64,000 nt of DNA from Myrmaecium sp. VS I D KN 1 (lineage: Eukaryota; Ascomycota; Dothideomycetes; Valsariales; Valsariaceae), in assembly GCA_019775845.1 (NCBI GenBank), contig JADQAV010000024.1, positions 1 through 64,000 of the forward strand, read 5' to 3'. Below the pieces are notes generated by a model, which was not told the DNA's origin, made no database searches, and worked only from the letters and a program-made list of their open reading frames with translations. Below, one piece after another: positions 10,338 to 20,571 of this stretch (positions are counted from its first letter, which is position 1; each line of letters opens with the position of its first letter). Both the position numbers and the translations under genes were made by a program.

Positions 10338-10813
10338 CGTGGAAAACTGAAGACTGGGGGAGGTGTTGCGGGTGGAGTGCGGGTACTTTGACGTTGAACT
10401 TGTGGGGAGCTTCAGGTTGGTTCCATCGCCAGCGGTTGCCGGGAATTTTCGTTATCGATAAGATCTTATACGTGCCTGAGGCGGCAAGGCGCCTATCAGC
10501 CTTGCGCCTCAAACGTCGAAGCGGGGACTGCGACTTTCCGTCACTTCATATGACCTTGCATATTAAAGGTTACAGTAGGTCCTTTACCCTTCGTTAACTT
10601 TCTATCAGCGCATTCCATCATCGGGGCTATACAATTCTCCATGAAGGAAGTATCAGGGCACAGATTGCGCTGTATACATATAAACATATGTTATATAAAC
10701 CCAACTCGGAGCCGCTTCGAGAAAGTCAAGAGCATACTCCAGGGCTGGCGACCTTATACCTTCTAGTAATACCAATTAGTGATCTTTCTGTAAGGACGAA
10801 CCAGATAAAGATC
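10338..10813. other. Intergenic region with TA-rich segment
   Basis: The first 200 bp is upstream of POP1. From about 10550 the sequence becomes TA-rich (words such as TATACATATAAACATATGTTATATA near 10670-10695 in short pieces), and no gene is evident until the ubiquitin-protease remnant begins. Confidence 0.5.
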
Positions 10814-11796
10814 CGAGAAGCCAAACGTACCGTGCCTTTGCGCACCGTGTACGATAGGCCGACTGGGCCGATCAACCCAGCGAACGCCTGCTATATATTA
10901 GCCGTGCTCCAATATCTTGAACGCGTCCTTGACGCAAATGCGATCGAGAAAGCCATTGGCAAGTCATGCTCCGAAATATCTCGCGCCTTCATCTCGCTGG
11001 TAAGGAAACTAAAGGAGTCAAGCCGAAAAGCACTCCACAAGCGACTCTCGAGACGCTTTCAAGAAGCGGTATGCCCACATGGACGGCGAGACACAGCAGG
11101 ATGCGGAGGAGTTTCTGACGGCGCTTCTTAGCGAGGTTAATAATGACATACGTAAAGCACAAGGCTTTACCGCTGACCCAACTACGCTGCTGGAACGTAT
11201 GTTCCAGGTACAGTTAAATGAGTTCGGAGAATGCGCAGGCTGCGGTCATAAGAAGCATCTCACCCCAGAAGACAGTGGCATTCCCTAGTTCCTAGGCGTG
11301 AACTTCCCCCGAAGCCGTCAACCCACCAGCGTCCACGACCTCATCAAACACTCCCGCCAGCCAGAATGTCTTCCCGAGCTCAACGTGAGCGTGCGGGGAC
11401 AGTCGAAAAGCGCATAGGAACCCTCAAACACCCACCAACCATCCGCGTCATCAAGGCGCACCGAGCCGACTTCGACACGAGCTTGTCCAGCCTCCGCAAG
11501 AAGACCAACGAGATCAGCGTACCCGTAGACAGCCTGCGCCTGCCGGAAGAAGAGCAGCAGCAGTAGCAGGGCTCCACCTTCAGCAGCGCGATCGTCCACC
11601 AAGGCCGCACGCTCGACAATGGCCATTACCTGTCGTTCCTCCGGCGGAGTAGGGCTGAGAGCGACAAGCGGGAGTTCTTCCTGTGCGATGATGCCTGCGT
11701 CATGCCATCGATGCTGAGGTTAAATGGCGGCTTCCGGAGGGGCGATTGCTTGTGTCTTTTGTTCTTTGAGAGGGGGAGATGGCGGGGCGATGGCTA
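10814..11796 (+). pseudogene. Decayed ubiquitin-specific protease (USP/UBP) gene
   Basis: The order of USP landmarks is preserved but the frame is not. A catalytic-Cys-box-like segment, GPINPANACYILAVLQYL, lies near 10865-10920. The QQDAEEFLTALL box follows in another frame (about 11094-11130), with a zinc-ribbon-like CAGCGHKK at 11232-11256. Further on come PPTIRVIKAHR and VPVDSLRLP (about 11430-11550) and the catalytic-His box GRTLDNGHYLSFLRR (about 11599-11643). The parts sit in three frames. I count three in-frame stops and at least two frame changes, and no introns with good GT-AG ends restore the frame. The family removes ubiquitin from substrates; this copy should be inactive. A TA-rich island lies directly downstream, so loss by repeat-induced mutation or local degeneration is plausible. 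Confidence 0.75.
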
Positions 11797-13752
11797 ATAA
11801 CGACCTTTGTTTCATCGAGAACTGCGGCTCTGGAGGGAGGAACCATAATATAACTTAACCGAGATATATAGAAAGTGATCCTTACCGCTATTCCGGCAGG
11901 GACGTCACGAGGCTCCCGAGCATGATATACTAGCGTCTGTTTGATCCCTCGATAGGTAGATATTTCGAAAAGTTTTAGCAGGCTACTCGGTAAGCTGCGA
12001 AATATCATAAGAGCTAGTAAAACAGCTCCTAATCAGCCTTAGATACTACTTTGAGAAGTACGAGAAGGATAAAAGTAAACCAGTACTTCAGTAAATTCAT
12101 CCTATTAACGTGATTTTATATCCGTAGTAAGCCGTCTTTCCACCTCCCCGCTCTATATTACTCTCTAAAAGAAGTATCTATAGCGTGCTTCCGGTAGAGG
12201 ATAATTATTTATATTACTTAAATATTTTGCGTTCGCTCTTTTATTAGGATAAGGAGTATAATATCTTTACTTAGTTTAACCTTTCAGAATAGTTTAAGGC
12301 TAGGGATATTAGATTATACCGACCTTTGCGAGCTTTAAAAAGGGGTTTACGGGTTATTAAATAAGAAAAAGTGTGTCTTCTAGGTTATTATTATCCCTTA
12401 GATTAAGAAAGAAGGATTCCTCTTCGCTGGTATGATAATATACAGTTATAATGAGACTATACGGAATTCTTACCCGCTGGATTGCTCTCAATCGTGATTT
12501 CCATAATAACGGCGCGAGTTTCGTCAAACGATGGATTGTAAGCCGCTCCCACATGCATTGCCTGGTATCATAACCGCCCAGAAAACACCACAAGTACCCC
12601 TTTCATTCACCCTACTTCCGCAGTCTCAGAAATTGCAGCTTAATTCGCAAATCTGGGAATGTAAGTCCCATTAGACCCATTCTAGGCTGTTAAACAAAGG
12701 CAAACAAGCGCCATTGTTTGCTCTTGTATAGCGTGACGCTTTCACGAGATGTTGACATTGTTCCGCTGTAGACACATATACGCTGCACTGTTCTCGCGAA
12801 TAATTACTTGTGCGGGAAGTTGAATGCTTTTTTCCGCTTGATCCATTGTTTGAAGGTCGTGGTTTATTCGATCACCTATGAGGATGGATCTAGTGTGCTC
12901 CTTTTCCCCTCCAGACTTGACGGATAGAGATCGGTTCGAATGCTTTCTGAGTCGTCGAGATAGTACAGAGAGAAAATCCAAAGGGAAACCGTAAGTACGG
13001 TACGTGTATGGCGGGTTGACGGTCAGTCTAGGACTTTGTACATTCGGAGGGTATGTAGTTTGATGTTGATCACTATAGACTTTACAGAGACCTTAGTAAT
13101 GAGTTACCAAGTTTCCATGACAGTTTGGGCGAAGAAGGAAAAATCACATCCAATGTAAGTATCCTGTGGCCATCTTGGGGTCTCCACAGATCTGCCTGAT
13201 GCTATTTGCCCCGTATATTATCTAAACAAACTCAACAAGATACCAGTCTATAGGTTACTTGGCTAACGTGGAATATATCAAGCTTGACCACTACCCCTCT
13301 TCCTACCTCACGTTTCTCTCTGGAAGATCGTATATACCAACAACTTCCAATCCGTGGACTGCCTCGCGTTCACGCAGTGCTTCACCCGCTTTTTCACGTC
13401 TTCACATACCCTAAGCCAAATCGCATCCTACCTGGATACATTGTCACAGTCAGCATGGCTTTCACACCGAACATTGTCCAGACGCTCTCTTCTGTGAAAG
13501 AAGGGCCTTCACTTCACATTGCATGTTATGCACAATGTGCGTGTACCAGGAGCATTGTATTCACAGATAGGTCCATTATGACTGGCCCTTCCCCGATATA
13601 TATATGGAAGCAGATGGCATCAAGGACCGCTTCTTTTCTTCCATATCCACCTCTGCACCTGCTCTGCAAATCTTTAATATTCGAGACAGATTCACAACCG
13701 CTTACCTCGATAACCTACGAAACCTTTCGAAATCCATATCACGGCTTAGAAA
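11797..13752. other. Gene-free TA-rich island and leader of next gene
   Basis: From about 11,820 to 12,430 the sequence is markedly TA-rich with stops in all frames; words such as TATATAG, TTATTA and TAGATTATA are frequent. This is what repeat-induced point mutation or a very old repeat leaves behind, but I recognise no element family. From about 12,430 to 13,280 composition becomes more mixed, with no gene. About 13,280-13,752 contains an open frame without conserved features and is more likely the leader of the downstream gene. Confidence 0.5.
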
Positions 13753-14655
13753 ATGTCTTCCACACAACCTTCTTCGCCTAACAAGGCGGCGGTTTCCCAG
13801 GGAAAAGCCCCTGAGGCTGGGAAAGGCACTCGAGTTTTAAGACGAGTTTTTCACCCGAAGCCGAGTGCTTTCTTCCCTGGACGCCCAGTAAAGCCGGCTA
13901 CGCTTCAGACCAACGACAAGGCTGCTGAGAGCCAGGAGCTGCCCAAGAAGGTATTGACACCAGTCTCAGCCAAGGAACGCGCGAAGAAGGATAGTCGTAA
14001 TGCTCCCCCAAAGACTTTGACCAAGATATGGTCACCGCCTCCTGCGGCGCCGGCGCAGGAGAAGAAAGCTGAGGCAAAGCAGAAGGTAAGCCTTCGAGGA
14101 CCCAACTTCTTCCAACAGATTGACGCTAACCCCTTCCTCAAGCCTCTCCAGAAGCCCTCTCCAACCAGCACCGAGACTTCGCCGCCGCTTGATCGTACCC
14201 ATGGCCTTCATGCTTCGAAGCGACCCAAGCTTCAGACCACCGGAACCACTACGACCTCAGCCCCTTCAAAGGCTCGAGAGAGTCCACGGGTCAACACAGC
14301 AGCAACTCGCCGCATCCCAGCCGGAGTGACGTCGCAGCAAAACGCGAAGAAACCCACGCGCACTGTCAGCCAGGTACGCCCACAATCGTCACTATCCACA
14401 CAAGGCCATTCCGAAGGCGAGAAAAAGTCGAGCGTCGCGAAGCCCGCGACTGCGAAGAAGCAGGGTGTGAAGGGTCGCGAGCTGAATAGTCCTGCTCGGA
14501 CTGTAGCAGGGAGGAAGCGGAAGAGGGAGGTCGAGCGAAAGGCTGACAAGGAGGGGCAGCTGGAGGAGGGGGAGATCAAGGAGCGGCCGAAGAAGCGGAG
14601 GGCGCCCCCCAAGTCGAACAGGGACTGTGGGATCTACTCGATCCGGTGGGATTGA
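13753..14655 (+). CDS. Basic, disordered nuclear-type protein (unknown function)
   Basis: A single-exon ORF of 300 aa that I do not recognise. It is rich in Lys, Pro, Ser, Thr and Ala and should be largely disordered. Short ordered-looking patches include RVFHPKPSAFFPG near residue 30 and RGPNFFQQIDANPFLKPLQ near residue 115. The C-terminal 70 residues hold clusters of basic residues, such as GRKRKREVERK and RPKKRRAPPKS, that look like bipartite nuclear localisation signals, and an acidic spacer EGQLEEGEIKE. The protein ends in GIYSIRWD. The long clean frame, Kozak-like AAAATGTC start and codon use support a real gene. A nuclear, possibly nucleic-acid-linked role is only inferred from composition. 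Confidence 0.6.
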   Translation: MSSTQPSSPNKAAVSQGKAPEAGKGTRVLRRVFHPKPSAFFPGRPVKPATLQTNDKAAESQELPKKVLTPVSAKERAKKDSRNAPPKTLTKIWSPPPAAPAQEKKAEAKQKVSLRGPNFFQQIDANPFLKPLQKPSPTSTETSPPLDRTHGLHASKRPKLQTTGTTTTSAPSKARESPRVNTAATRRIPAGVTSQQNAKKPTRTVSQVRPQSSLSTQGHSEGEKKSSVAKPATAKKQGVKGRELNSPARTVAGRKRKREVERKADKEGQLEEGEIKERPKKRRAPPKSNRDCGIYSIRWD

Positions 14656-15106
14656 GTGATGGAAGACGGCGGTTGTGCTCTTGATGTCGATCGGGCTGGA
14701 TCCCAATCATGTGCTATTGAAAATTTGCAAATTAGCTGACCTAATATTCTCCGTACATCAGGCGACGTAAAAATGATATAAGTTCTCATCCTGCCATCCA
14801 CATATCGAACAGCCTTTGCAGATGAATGACTTGTAATAAATACGGTTCACTGTGCCAAAACTCTCGCGAACATGTCTAAGCAAGTTAATGATGGACGCCA
14901 TTCCCAGAGGAGGGCTACAGCAAGCGGCTAAATCGAAGCCTAAATCACCCACCATATGGCACCAGACAGCAAGATCCGACACCGGCAAGTACCTAGGCAA
15001 TGACAAACTCCGCAAAAACGCCTGAAATGCAAATGCTGAACAGAAACAACTGAGCTAGAAATGCGCAGGATATCGGATATAACACCCACCTAGCGAACCA
15101 TCGAGC
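14656..15106. other. Intergenic region between two converging genes
   Basis: The plus-strand basic-protein gene and the minus-strand helicase gene converge here. I see no ORF or RNA gene; this should hold both 3' ends. Confidence 0.5.
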
Positions 15107-18100
15107 TCACCTCTTCGGCCGTGGCAACGCTGCTGTTCTGCCCTTAACGCTCCACCCTTGCATACCCCCTCCCATGCCCAGCCTTCGCTTCTGCGGCGCA
15201 ATGGTCGACATGGTCGTATTGTGGAAAGTTTGAACAGGCTTGAAGTCGCTCGCTGGAAGCGGTACAGTTTCTGTACGTGAACCAGCTTGTTTAGAGCCCG
15301 CCACAGGCTCATCCGGTTTGACCGGAGAGCTTGAGAGGAGCACATAACGGGCTGATTGATCTTCCTTCGCTTCAGGTGTGGCCTCACGCCGAGGACGAGG
15401 ACGGCCTTGAATAGGGGCGGTGCGTGGGCGGTGCGAGGAAGTTGCGTAGGTTGGGTATGAAGGCACGGCATTGGTGGCGGACGCCAGATTTGCTATTGCT
15501 TTCAGAGGGTAAGCGTTCGGTGCAGGAGGGTTTGGCCGGTTTCGCGACTGTGGCTTCGATGCTTTCTGGAAGATAGGGGCCACCTCGACGTTCTCCCCCG
15601 CTGGATAGGCAGGAACATGGCGTGGGTTACCAAAGAACGCAGTAATGCTTCCCTGGCCAGAAGATCGCTTCTTCAATGTTGCGGGGGCTTTAGGTGGCCT
15701 CGTGGACATTGACTGAGCAAGAACTTCCGAAGGCATAGGTGGGTCGATTGTTGCCTGCTGCTCCATGACCTTCATGTGAGCGCCAGCGCTCACAAAGCCA
15801 TTGGTCATGGTCGTGGATGAAACCGAGTATGATGCTTGTTGATGCGCTACTTGAGGCGTTACAAGGGCGTTGACTTCGCTCTTCTGGTTCAGCCGACGTT
15901 TCTTGGATCCGGACTCGAAAGGAAATACGCTGCCAGCGCTTCGAGCATCGGCCCAGTGTTCATTTGCTGTTACCGGATCAGAGCCGTCCTGCGGCCAAAA
16001 GTCGTCTTCAAGACGCTCCACAAGGTTCTTTGCAGCTTCAATTACAGAATTCGGAGGACAAGGTCGACGGAGGATGCGCGCAAGATCCTGGGTAACGGTG
16101 AAGTGGAAAGACGGCCCTCTGACGTCAAAACAATCGCCCATACGACGGAAGCGCAGGAAACTCGATAAGTTGGTCTGTTCCCGCGAGGAGTCTCTCATTG
16201 GGCAACTTATGTAGAGAAGTGACTGTGCTCTTGTCATCCCAACATAGAGTAACCTTCGCTCTTCGTCAGTATCTTCGGCTCTCGAATGCGGTATTGATCC
16301 GTCGTAAGCTCCCGGAATGAACACCACGGGCCACTCGAGGCCCTTTGCTGCATGGATTGTGGAGATAGTGACTTCTTGCGCAGGTTCTGCCCCTTCTATC
16401 TTTTCAACCTCGGTCGCGAGTGCCACGTTGGCGAGAAACCGGCGCAGCACATCTTCCGCAGAGGAAGAACTACTTTGCTCCACGCCTTCAACAGTTGGTA
16501 AGCTCTCCTCTGTTAAATCGATTCCAGATGCCAAAGCAGATGTGATCTCAGTAGCCTGCACAACCAGTTCCGTGACGTTGGCCCATCTGTTTTCAAAATC
16601 TTCCTTGTACGTGTTCCGGAGATAGTCTTCATAGGACAGCTTTTTCATGATAAATCCGAGAAGATCCAGAAGACAGTTCACGTCATCCCCTGCTTGCTGA
16701 AGTTTCTTCTTGCCGGTAAGGATCAAGTTAACAAACGTCTCCAGTCCTTTTTCTGCATGAGATGACAGCTTTGTCTCAGGCCTTTTGTTGCCTTGGGCCA
16801 CGTCCAGGACCAAATTCCAAAGAGGGACTTTTTGCCTTTCAGCTTCGTCAAGCAGTTTCTTGACTGTTACTTCTCCGATCTTCCTGGATGGGACATTGAT
16901 TATACGGACGAGGGCATCATTGTGCTGCGGTTGGCTGATGACGCGCATATAGTCTAGTAGGATCTTCACCTCAACGCGGTCGAAGAATTTGACACCTCCT
17001 ACGACACGATATGGAATGCCTGCCCTCCCAAGTTCACTCTCTATGAGTCGCGACAAACTGGCAGCACGAAGGAGGATAGCAAAGTCATTATGACCAAGTA
17101 ATGTCCCGGTCAAGGCTTGTGCGCGTATAATCTCGGACACCAACCATTTGGCCTCCGCCGCTGCGGACGGTAGCCTTCGAAGCACGGGCCGTTCACCGGG
17201 ACAATGTGTTGCAAGCAGCTTCTTCGGAGGCCGGCTCTCGTCCTGCGTGATTACTTCCATAGCCGACATCAGAATCGTTCCGGATGATCGGTAGTTCTCT
17301 TCGAGCATCACGACCAAAGTATCTGGGTAGATCGTCTTCATCCGGTGTAGATTTTTGATTTCCGCATGGCGAAAACCATAAATGCTTTGGTCGGGATCGC
17401 CAACAATGGTGATCTTCTTCCGTCTCTGAGCGAACAGCGTCATCAGTTCGAATTGTATGTGGTTAGTGTCTTGAAACTCGTCGATGAGAACTGCCTGCAC
17501 ATTGCAAACACACTCAGGATGCTTGCGGAGTAGTTCCACACAATTGAGGAGGAGATCATCATAGTCCAGAAGGTTTGACACTCGCAATGCCTCTTCATAG
17601 GCGATGTAGATGTTCGCAAACTCTTGGTCTTCGACATTCTTCGAGGACGCGACATATTCGGAGGAGCTCACACCTCGAGCCTTCTGTCCAGATATGCGTC
17701 CCCGGGCAACTTTTGGCTCCGTGGAATAGCGGTTCGCTTTGATGATGCGCTTGATAATTGCCAGTGAATCAGAGCTATCCGCAACCGAGAAGTTCTTATC
17801 GATGCCGATATGGTAGCCATAAATCCTCAAGAAGCGAATCGCGACGGAATGGAAAGTTCCCAGGATAAGCTCAGACCCTATGCCATCTCCAACAAGGCTC
17901 CTAATCCTGGCTTTCATCTCCCGGGCCGCTTTCACGGTAAACGTGCAGACGATAATGTTAGCCGGCTTGAGTCCATCGTGGCTGATCAAATACGCGACTC
18001 GCGCCGTGAGGGTCTTTGTCTTCCCGGATCCTGGAGGTGCCAAAACTTGCAAGACCGAGGCTGGACTCGAGACCGCGCTCTTCTGTGCTTCATTGAGCCC

Positions 18101-18118
18101 AGCCAGCAGGAAGTCCAT
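15107..18118 (-). CDS. SRS2: UvrD-family 3'-5' DNA helicase, Srs2-like anti-recombinase
   Basis: A single exon of 1003 aa with all superfamily 1A motifs: Walker A APPGSGKTKT (about residues 28-37), GTFHSVAIRFLR, DEFQDTNH for Walker B, VGDPDQSIYGFR for motif III, LEENYRSSG for motif IV, TISTIHAAKGLEWPVVF for motif V and LLYVGMTRAQ for motif VI. Srs2 travels on single-stranded DNA, removes Rad51 filaments and limits recombination at replication forks. After the helicase core is a 330-residue disordered tail that contains a textbook PCNA-binding box, QGSITAFF (residues 822-829), and ends in a Lys/Arg-rich segment. The ATG before DFLLAGLNEAQKSAV is preferred, because the family starts just before this Q-motif and the codons upstream lack an ATG. 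UvrD-like PcrA homologues are the alternative, but length, PIP-box and context favour Srs2. Confidence 0.9.
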   Translation of the reverse strand: MDFLLAGLNEAQKSAVSSPASVLQVLAPPGSGKTKTLTARVAYLISHDGLKPANIIVCTFTVKAAREMKARIRSLVGDGIGSELILGTFHSVAIRFLRIYGYHIGIDKNFSVADSSDSLAIIKRIIKANRYSTEPKVARGRISGQKARGVSSSEYVASSKNVEDQEFANIYIAYEEALRVSNLLDYDDLLLNCVELLRKHPECVCNVQAVLIDEFQDTNHIQFELMTLFAQRRKKITIVGDPDQSIYGFRHAEIKNLHRMKTIYPDTLVVMLEENYRSSGTILMSAMEVITQDESRPPKKLLATHCPGERPVLRRLPSAAAEAKWLVSEIIRAQALTGTLLGHNDFAILLRAASLSRLIESELGRAGIPYRVVGGVKFFDRVEVKILLDYMRVISQPQHNDALVRIINVPSRKIGEVTVKKLLDEAERQKVPLWNLVLDVAQGNKRPETKLSSHAEKGLETFVNLILTGKKKLQQAGDDVNCLLDLLGFIMKKLSYEDYLRNTYKEDFENRWANVTELVVQATEITSALASGIDLTEESLPTVEGVEQSSSSSAEDVLRRFLANVALATEVEKIEGAEPAQEVTISTIHAAKGLEWPVVFIPGAYDGSIPHSRAEDTDEERRLLYVGMTRAQSLLYISCPMRDSSREQTNLSSFLRFRRMGDCFDVRGPSFHFTVTQDLARILRRPCPPNSVIEAAKNLVERLEDDFWPQDGSDPVTANEHWADARSAGSVFPFESGSKKRRLNQKSEVNALVTPQVAHQQASYSVSSTTMTNGFVSAGAHMKVMEQQATIDPPMPSEVLAQSMSTRPPKAPATLKKRSSGQGSITAFFGNPRHVPAYPAGENVEVAPIFQKASKPQSRNRPNPPAPNAYPLKAIANLASATNAVPSYPTYATSSHRPRTAPIQGRPRPRREATPEAKEDQSARYVLLSSSPVKPDEPVAGSKQAGSRTETVPLPASDFKPVQTFHNTTMSTIAPQKRRLGMGGGMQGWSVKGRTAALPRPKR
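15632..15655 (-). other. PIP-box motif in Srs2 tail
   Basis: The eight codons encode QGSITAFF, which fits the PCNA-interacting consensus Q-x-x-[ILM]-x-x-[FY]-[FY] exactly. It sits in the disordered C-terminal tail, where yeast Srs2 also contacts sumoylated PCNA. Confidence 0.75.
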
Positions 18119-18753
18119 GGGCAATCCGTTGTCATCGACACTGTATTTGTTCGTGAGATCCAAAGCGGCGATAACACATCTCCACGGGCAACGTTCTCGC
18201 CATGTCGCCTGAGCACGTGATCAACCATTTCCGATCTTTAGCCGGTCGCAACTCAACATCAGCAGCCTGTGAGTTAGAGCGCATCAGTGAATTTAGTTGT
18301 TGGATAGCTGTTGCCAAATCTACATCAAATAGCCCGCCAGCGCGAATTCCAACCCAGAAGTGGAGAAAAATTGGTATGATCCAGCTTAGAAGACGTCGGT
18401 AGACAGTAATTACGGCGATACTCCTTTGAAACTACAGCGCACATTTGTTGGCTGCTGATGGGCATAACTACTAGAACCTAAGATGAGGTATGCTGTGGAT
18501 CATTATGTTCTGTAGATTGTACACATTTTCTCAGGTAGATGGGATTCAAGGCTGTGTGCGCTCTTGACATGGGAGTACGGTAGAGCCATCGGGTGGGTTA
18601 CACGTTATCCAATCACAAAGCAGTGATTGCAAGCGGTCGAGGGTTTGCCCGGGGGATAGCCCCAGGCTGTCCGGGGTCCCGCACGGGCTGTGGAGGTCTT
18701 CCCGGGGAACATGTTGCTTGTGCTCAGGATGGAGTCGGCAACCAGCAGTCACA
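18119..18753. other. Divergent promoter region
   Basis: This stretch separates the minus-strand SRS2 gene from the plus-strand 202-aa gene and should carry both promoters. The first 200 bp continues an open frame upstream of SRS2 but has no ATG in phase. No other gene is visible. Confidence 0.5.
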
Positions 18754-19408
18754 ATGGGCTCGTCAGCATCAAAAGCTAGTCGCACAGCTGCGAATGCCGC
18801 AGCTAACTCTGTGCGCAAGTATCCGAGTCGTTCCTCTCAGGCCGTGAGCAAACCTTCCGCAGCGCCTCCCAGACAGGCGCCGACATCCCCAGATGGCACT
18901 GGAGCAGGGCCGAAAGTGCATCCGCCGCCGCAGGCCAGCGGCACAAGAGACGAAGGTAAGCTGACACCAGCTCACGGGCTTTTCAGCAAATGCTCATACA
19001 GCTATAGCAATAAATCTGGACGCACAAGACCCCGTCTTCGCTGCGCAGCTACGCCAGATGGGTGCTGTAGACGCGCATCCGCACTTCTCGAACAGCTCCA
19101 TTTCACCATTCGACCCTCACCCAGGCGTGGAGAGCCAGGCTCCTCAGGTGCCGAACGCGCGCTCAAACCCAGCACTTCAGATCCTCGCGGCGCGGCAAAA
19201 GCTACAAGAAGAAGCAGATGAGGAATTCGAGAATGTAGCAAAACGAGGGCATGAGCAGAGGAGATTCATCAATGTCAAGATCTTGCGCCAAGCACTGCTC
19301 TTGAGGGATCAGAAAGGAATGAGTTCGGATGCGATCGAGAAGCAACTTGGTTTGGAAAAGGGAAGCATGGCCAAGCTTGGTGGAAAAGGTCTCACGCAAG
19401 CCATATGA
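18754..19408 (+). CDS. Conserved small fungal protein with a helix-turn-helix-like C-terminal region
   Basis: Two exons, 18754-18955 and 19002-19408, with a 46-nt intron; 202 aa. A second acceptor six nt downstream (TATAG at 19007) would remove two residues. The N-terminus MGSSASKASRTAANAAANS is Ala/Ser/Arg-rich and could be a myristoylation site (MGSSAS) or a mitochondrial presequence. The C-terminal 80 residues are helical and charged, with LQILAARQKLQEEADEEF, RRFINVKILRQALLLRD and GMSSDAIEKQLGLEKGSMAKLG. This last segment reads like a short helix-turn-helix. I recall similar uncharacterised Pezizomycotina proteins, but no function is known to me. Frame continuity across the intron and regular helical patterns support a real gene. 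Confidence 0.7.
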
Positions 19409-19847
19409 TGGCGGTATTGCGTACGGGGAAGGTGATATCGCGACTCTCTGCAGCTTCAGCGAGTCGGACATGGTGGCATTTGATGTGCCTAGGACCGTGG
19501 AGAATAGCCTAGAATGCGGCGGAGGGGTGTCTCGCAACCACAAGACGCTCAAAACGCGTCCTTCAGGAACGGAACTGTATACTAAAACTGTAGCATACAA
19601 ACTATGCTTGACGATGGCATGATCAAACGCATTCAACCCCTCATGGACGCCGGTGGAATTGTGGCCAAGGAAGCTTATGCCTGAGGCATAAATGCGGGAT
19701 GCCGGAAAATCCTCGCTCTTAATAGAGGGGCATGGAAACTGGCTGAGCGGACATTTTTCAGAGCATATATAGGCACCGCACGACCGCAGCGGAAGAATCG
19801 CGTACATTTCACCAAAGCTATTATCACCTATTCCAAATACCAGCAAG
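19409..19847. other. Intergenic region upstream of PBDC1 homologue
   Basis: This short gap between two plus-strand genes holds the 3' end of one and the promoter of the other. A long minus-strand open frame crosses it but has no conserved features (see rejected items). Confidence 0.5.
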
Positions 19848-20571
19848 ATGTCTGCCAGAGCTCCGTCCACGTTCAACGCCGAGGAGGCGGAAAACCTTGA
19901 AGATGTAAGAGAGCCCCGCACCGTAAAGGTGGCAGTCGCGCAGTGGCTAACACACTTCCTGTAGATCGAGAAGCAGTTCGCCGTCAAGGTCGTCCAGCAC
20001 ATGTCCACCTACTGGGGCATCCTCGAGAAGGTTCCCGGTTCCAAGTTGCGCCTGACCAAGTTCGACGACGAGATCTTCGAGCACTTCAAACAGGAGTTTC
20101 CCGACTTCGATCCCGCCGCGACTATAAACGAGGATGAGATGAAGAGCAAGCAGGGCAAGGAGCGCTGGAGGAAGTTTATCAGCGCCTATGAGAAGAAGGT
20201 GGACGACTTCAACTTTGGTACCATGCTGCGCGCGAACCCCAAGTTCGAGTATGGCGAGCAAGAGACCATCTTCGGTAGGTGTATCGCGATGCGCGTTGAA
20301 CATGGACACTGCTAACAGTTGCTTCTCAGCCGTGCGCATGCAGTTCTACGCCATCGAAATCATGAGGAACCGTCTTGGACTGAACGACTGGATCTACGAG
20401 AAGGCGCAGAAGGAGAAGGAACAGCAGGGTGGTCAACAGAAGGAAGCTCAGAAGCAGGAAGACAAGGAGGAGCCCAAGGAAATGCCCAAGGCGATCGAGC
20501 AGATCGATCAGGGCGAGGAGCTTGATAAGCTGATTGATGCTCACAAGGCGACCGACAAGGAGACCGCTTGA
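19848..20571 (+). CDS. PBDC1 / Ypl225w family protein (eEF1A-biogenesis chaperone type)
   Basis: Three exons, 19848-19904, 19965-20274 and 20330-20571, with introns of 60 and 55 nt; 202 aa. The conserved domain covers residues about 18-150: IEKQFAVKVVQHMSTYWGILEKVPGSKLRLTKFDDEIF in part, EHFKQEFPDFDP, GKERWRKFISAYE and RANPKFEYGEQETIF. This is the family once called 'polysaccharide biosynthesis domain' (human PBDC1, yeast Ypl225w). Recent work assigns the yeast protein as a cotranslational chaperone for the GTPase domain of eEF1A, so the older sugar-related name is misleading. The last 50 residues are a Glu/Lys/Gln-rich charged tail. The short first exon follows a good ATG context, and both introns have clean GTAAGA and GTAGGT donors. 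Confidence 0.9.

Noticed and set aside
9558-10391. Arg/Pro/Leu-rich plus-strand frame of 277 codons
   Set aside because: Antisense to POP1, whose family motifs are unambiguous on the minus strand.
13284-13781. 165-codon plus-strand frame before the basic protein
   Set aside because: No conserved features, mixed composition, and it overlaps the likely leader of the downstream gene.
19202-20008. Minus-strand open frame of 268 codons
   Set aside because: It overlaps parts of two plus-strand genes with conserved spliced products and shows no recognisable domain.
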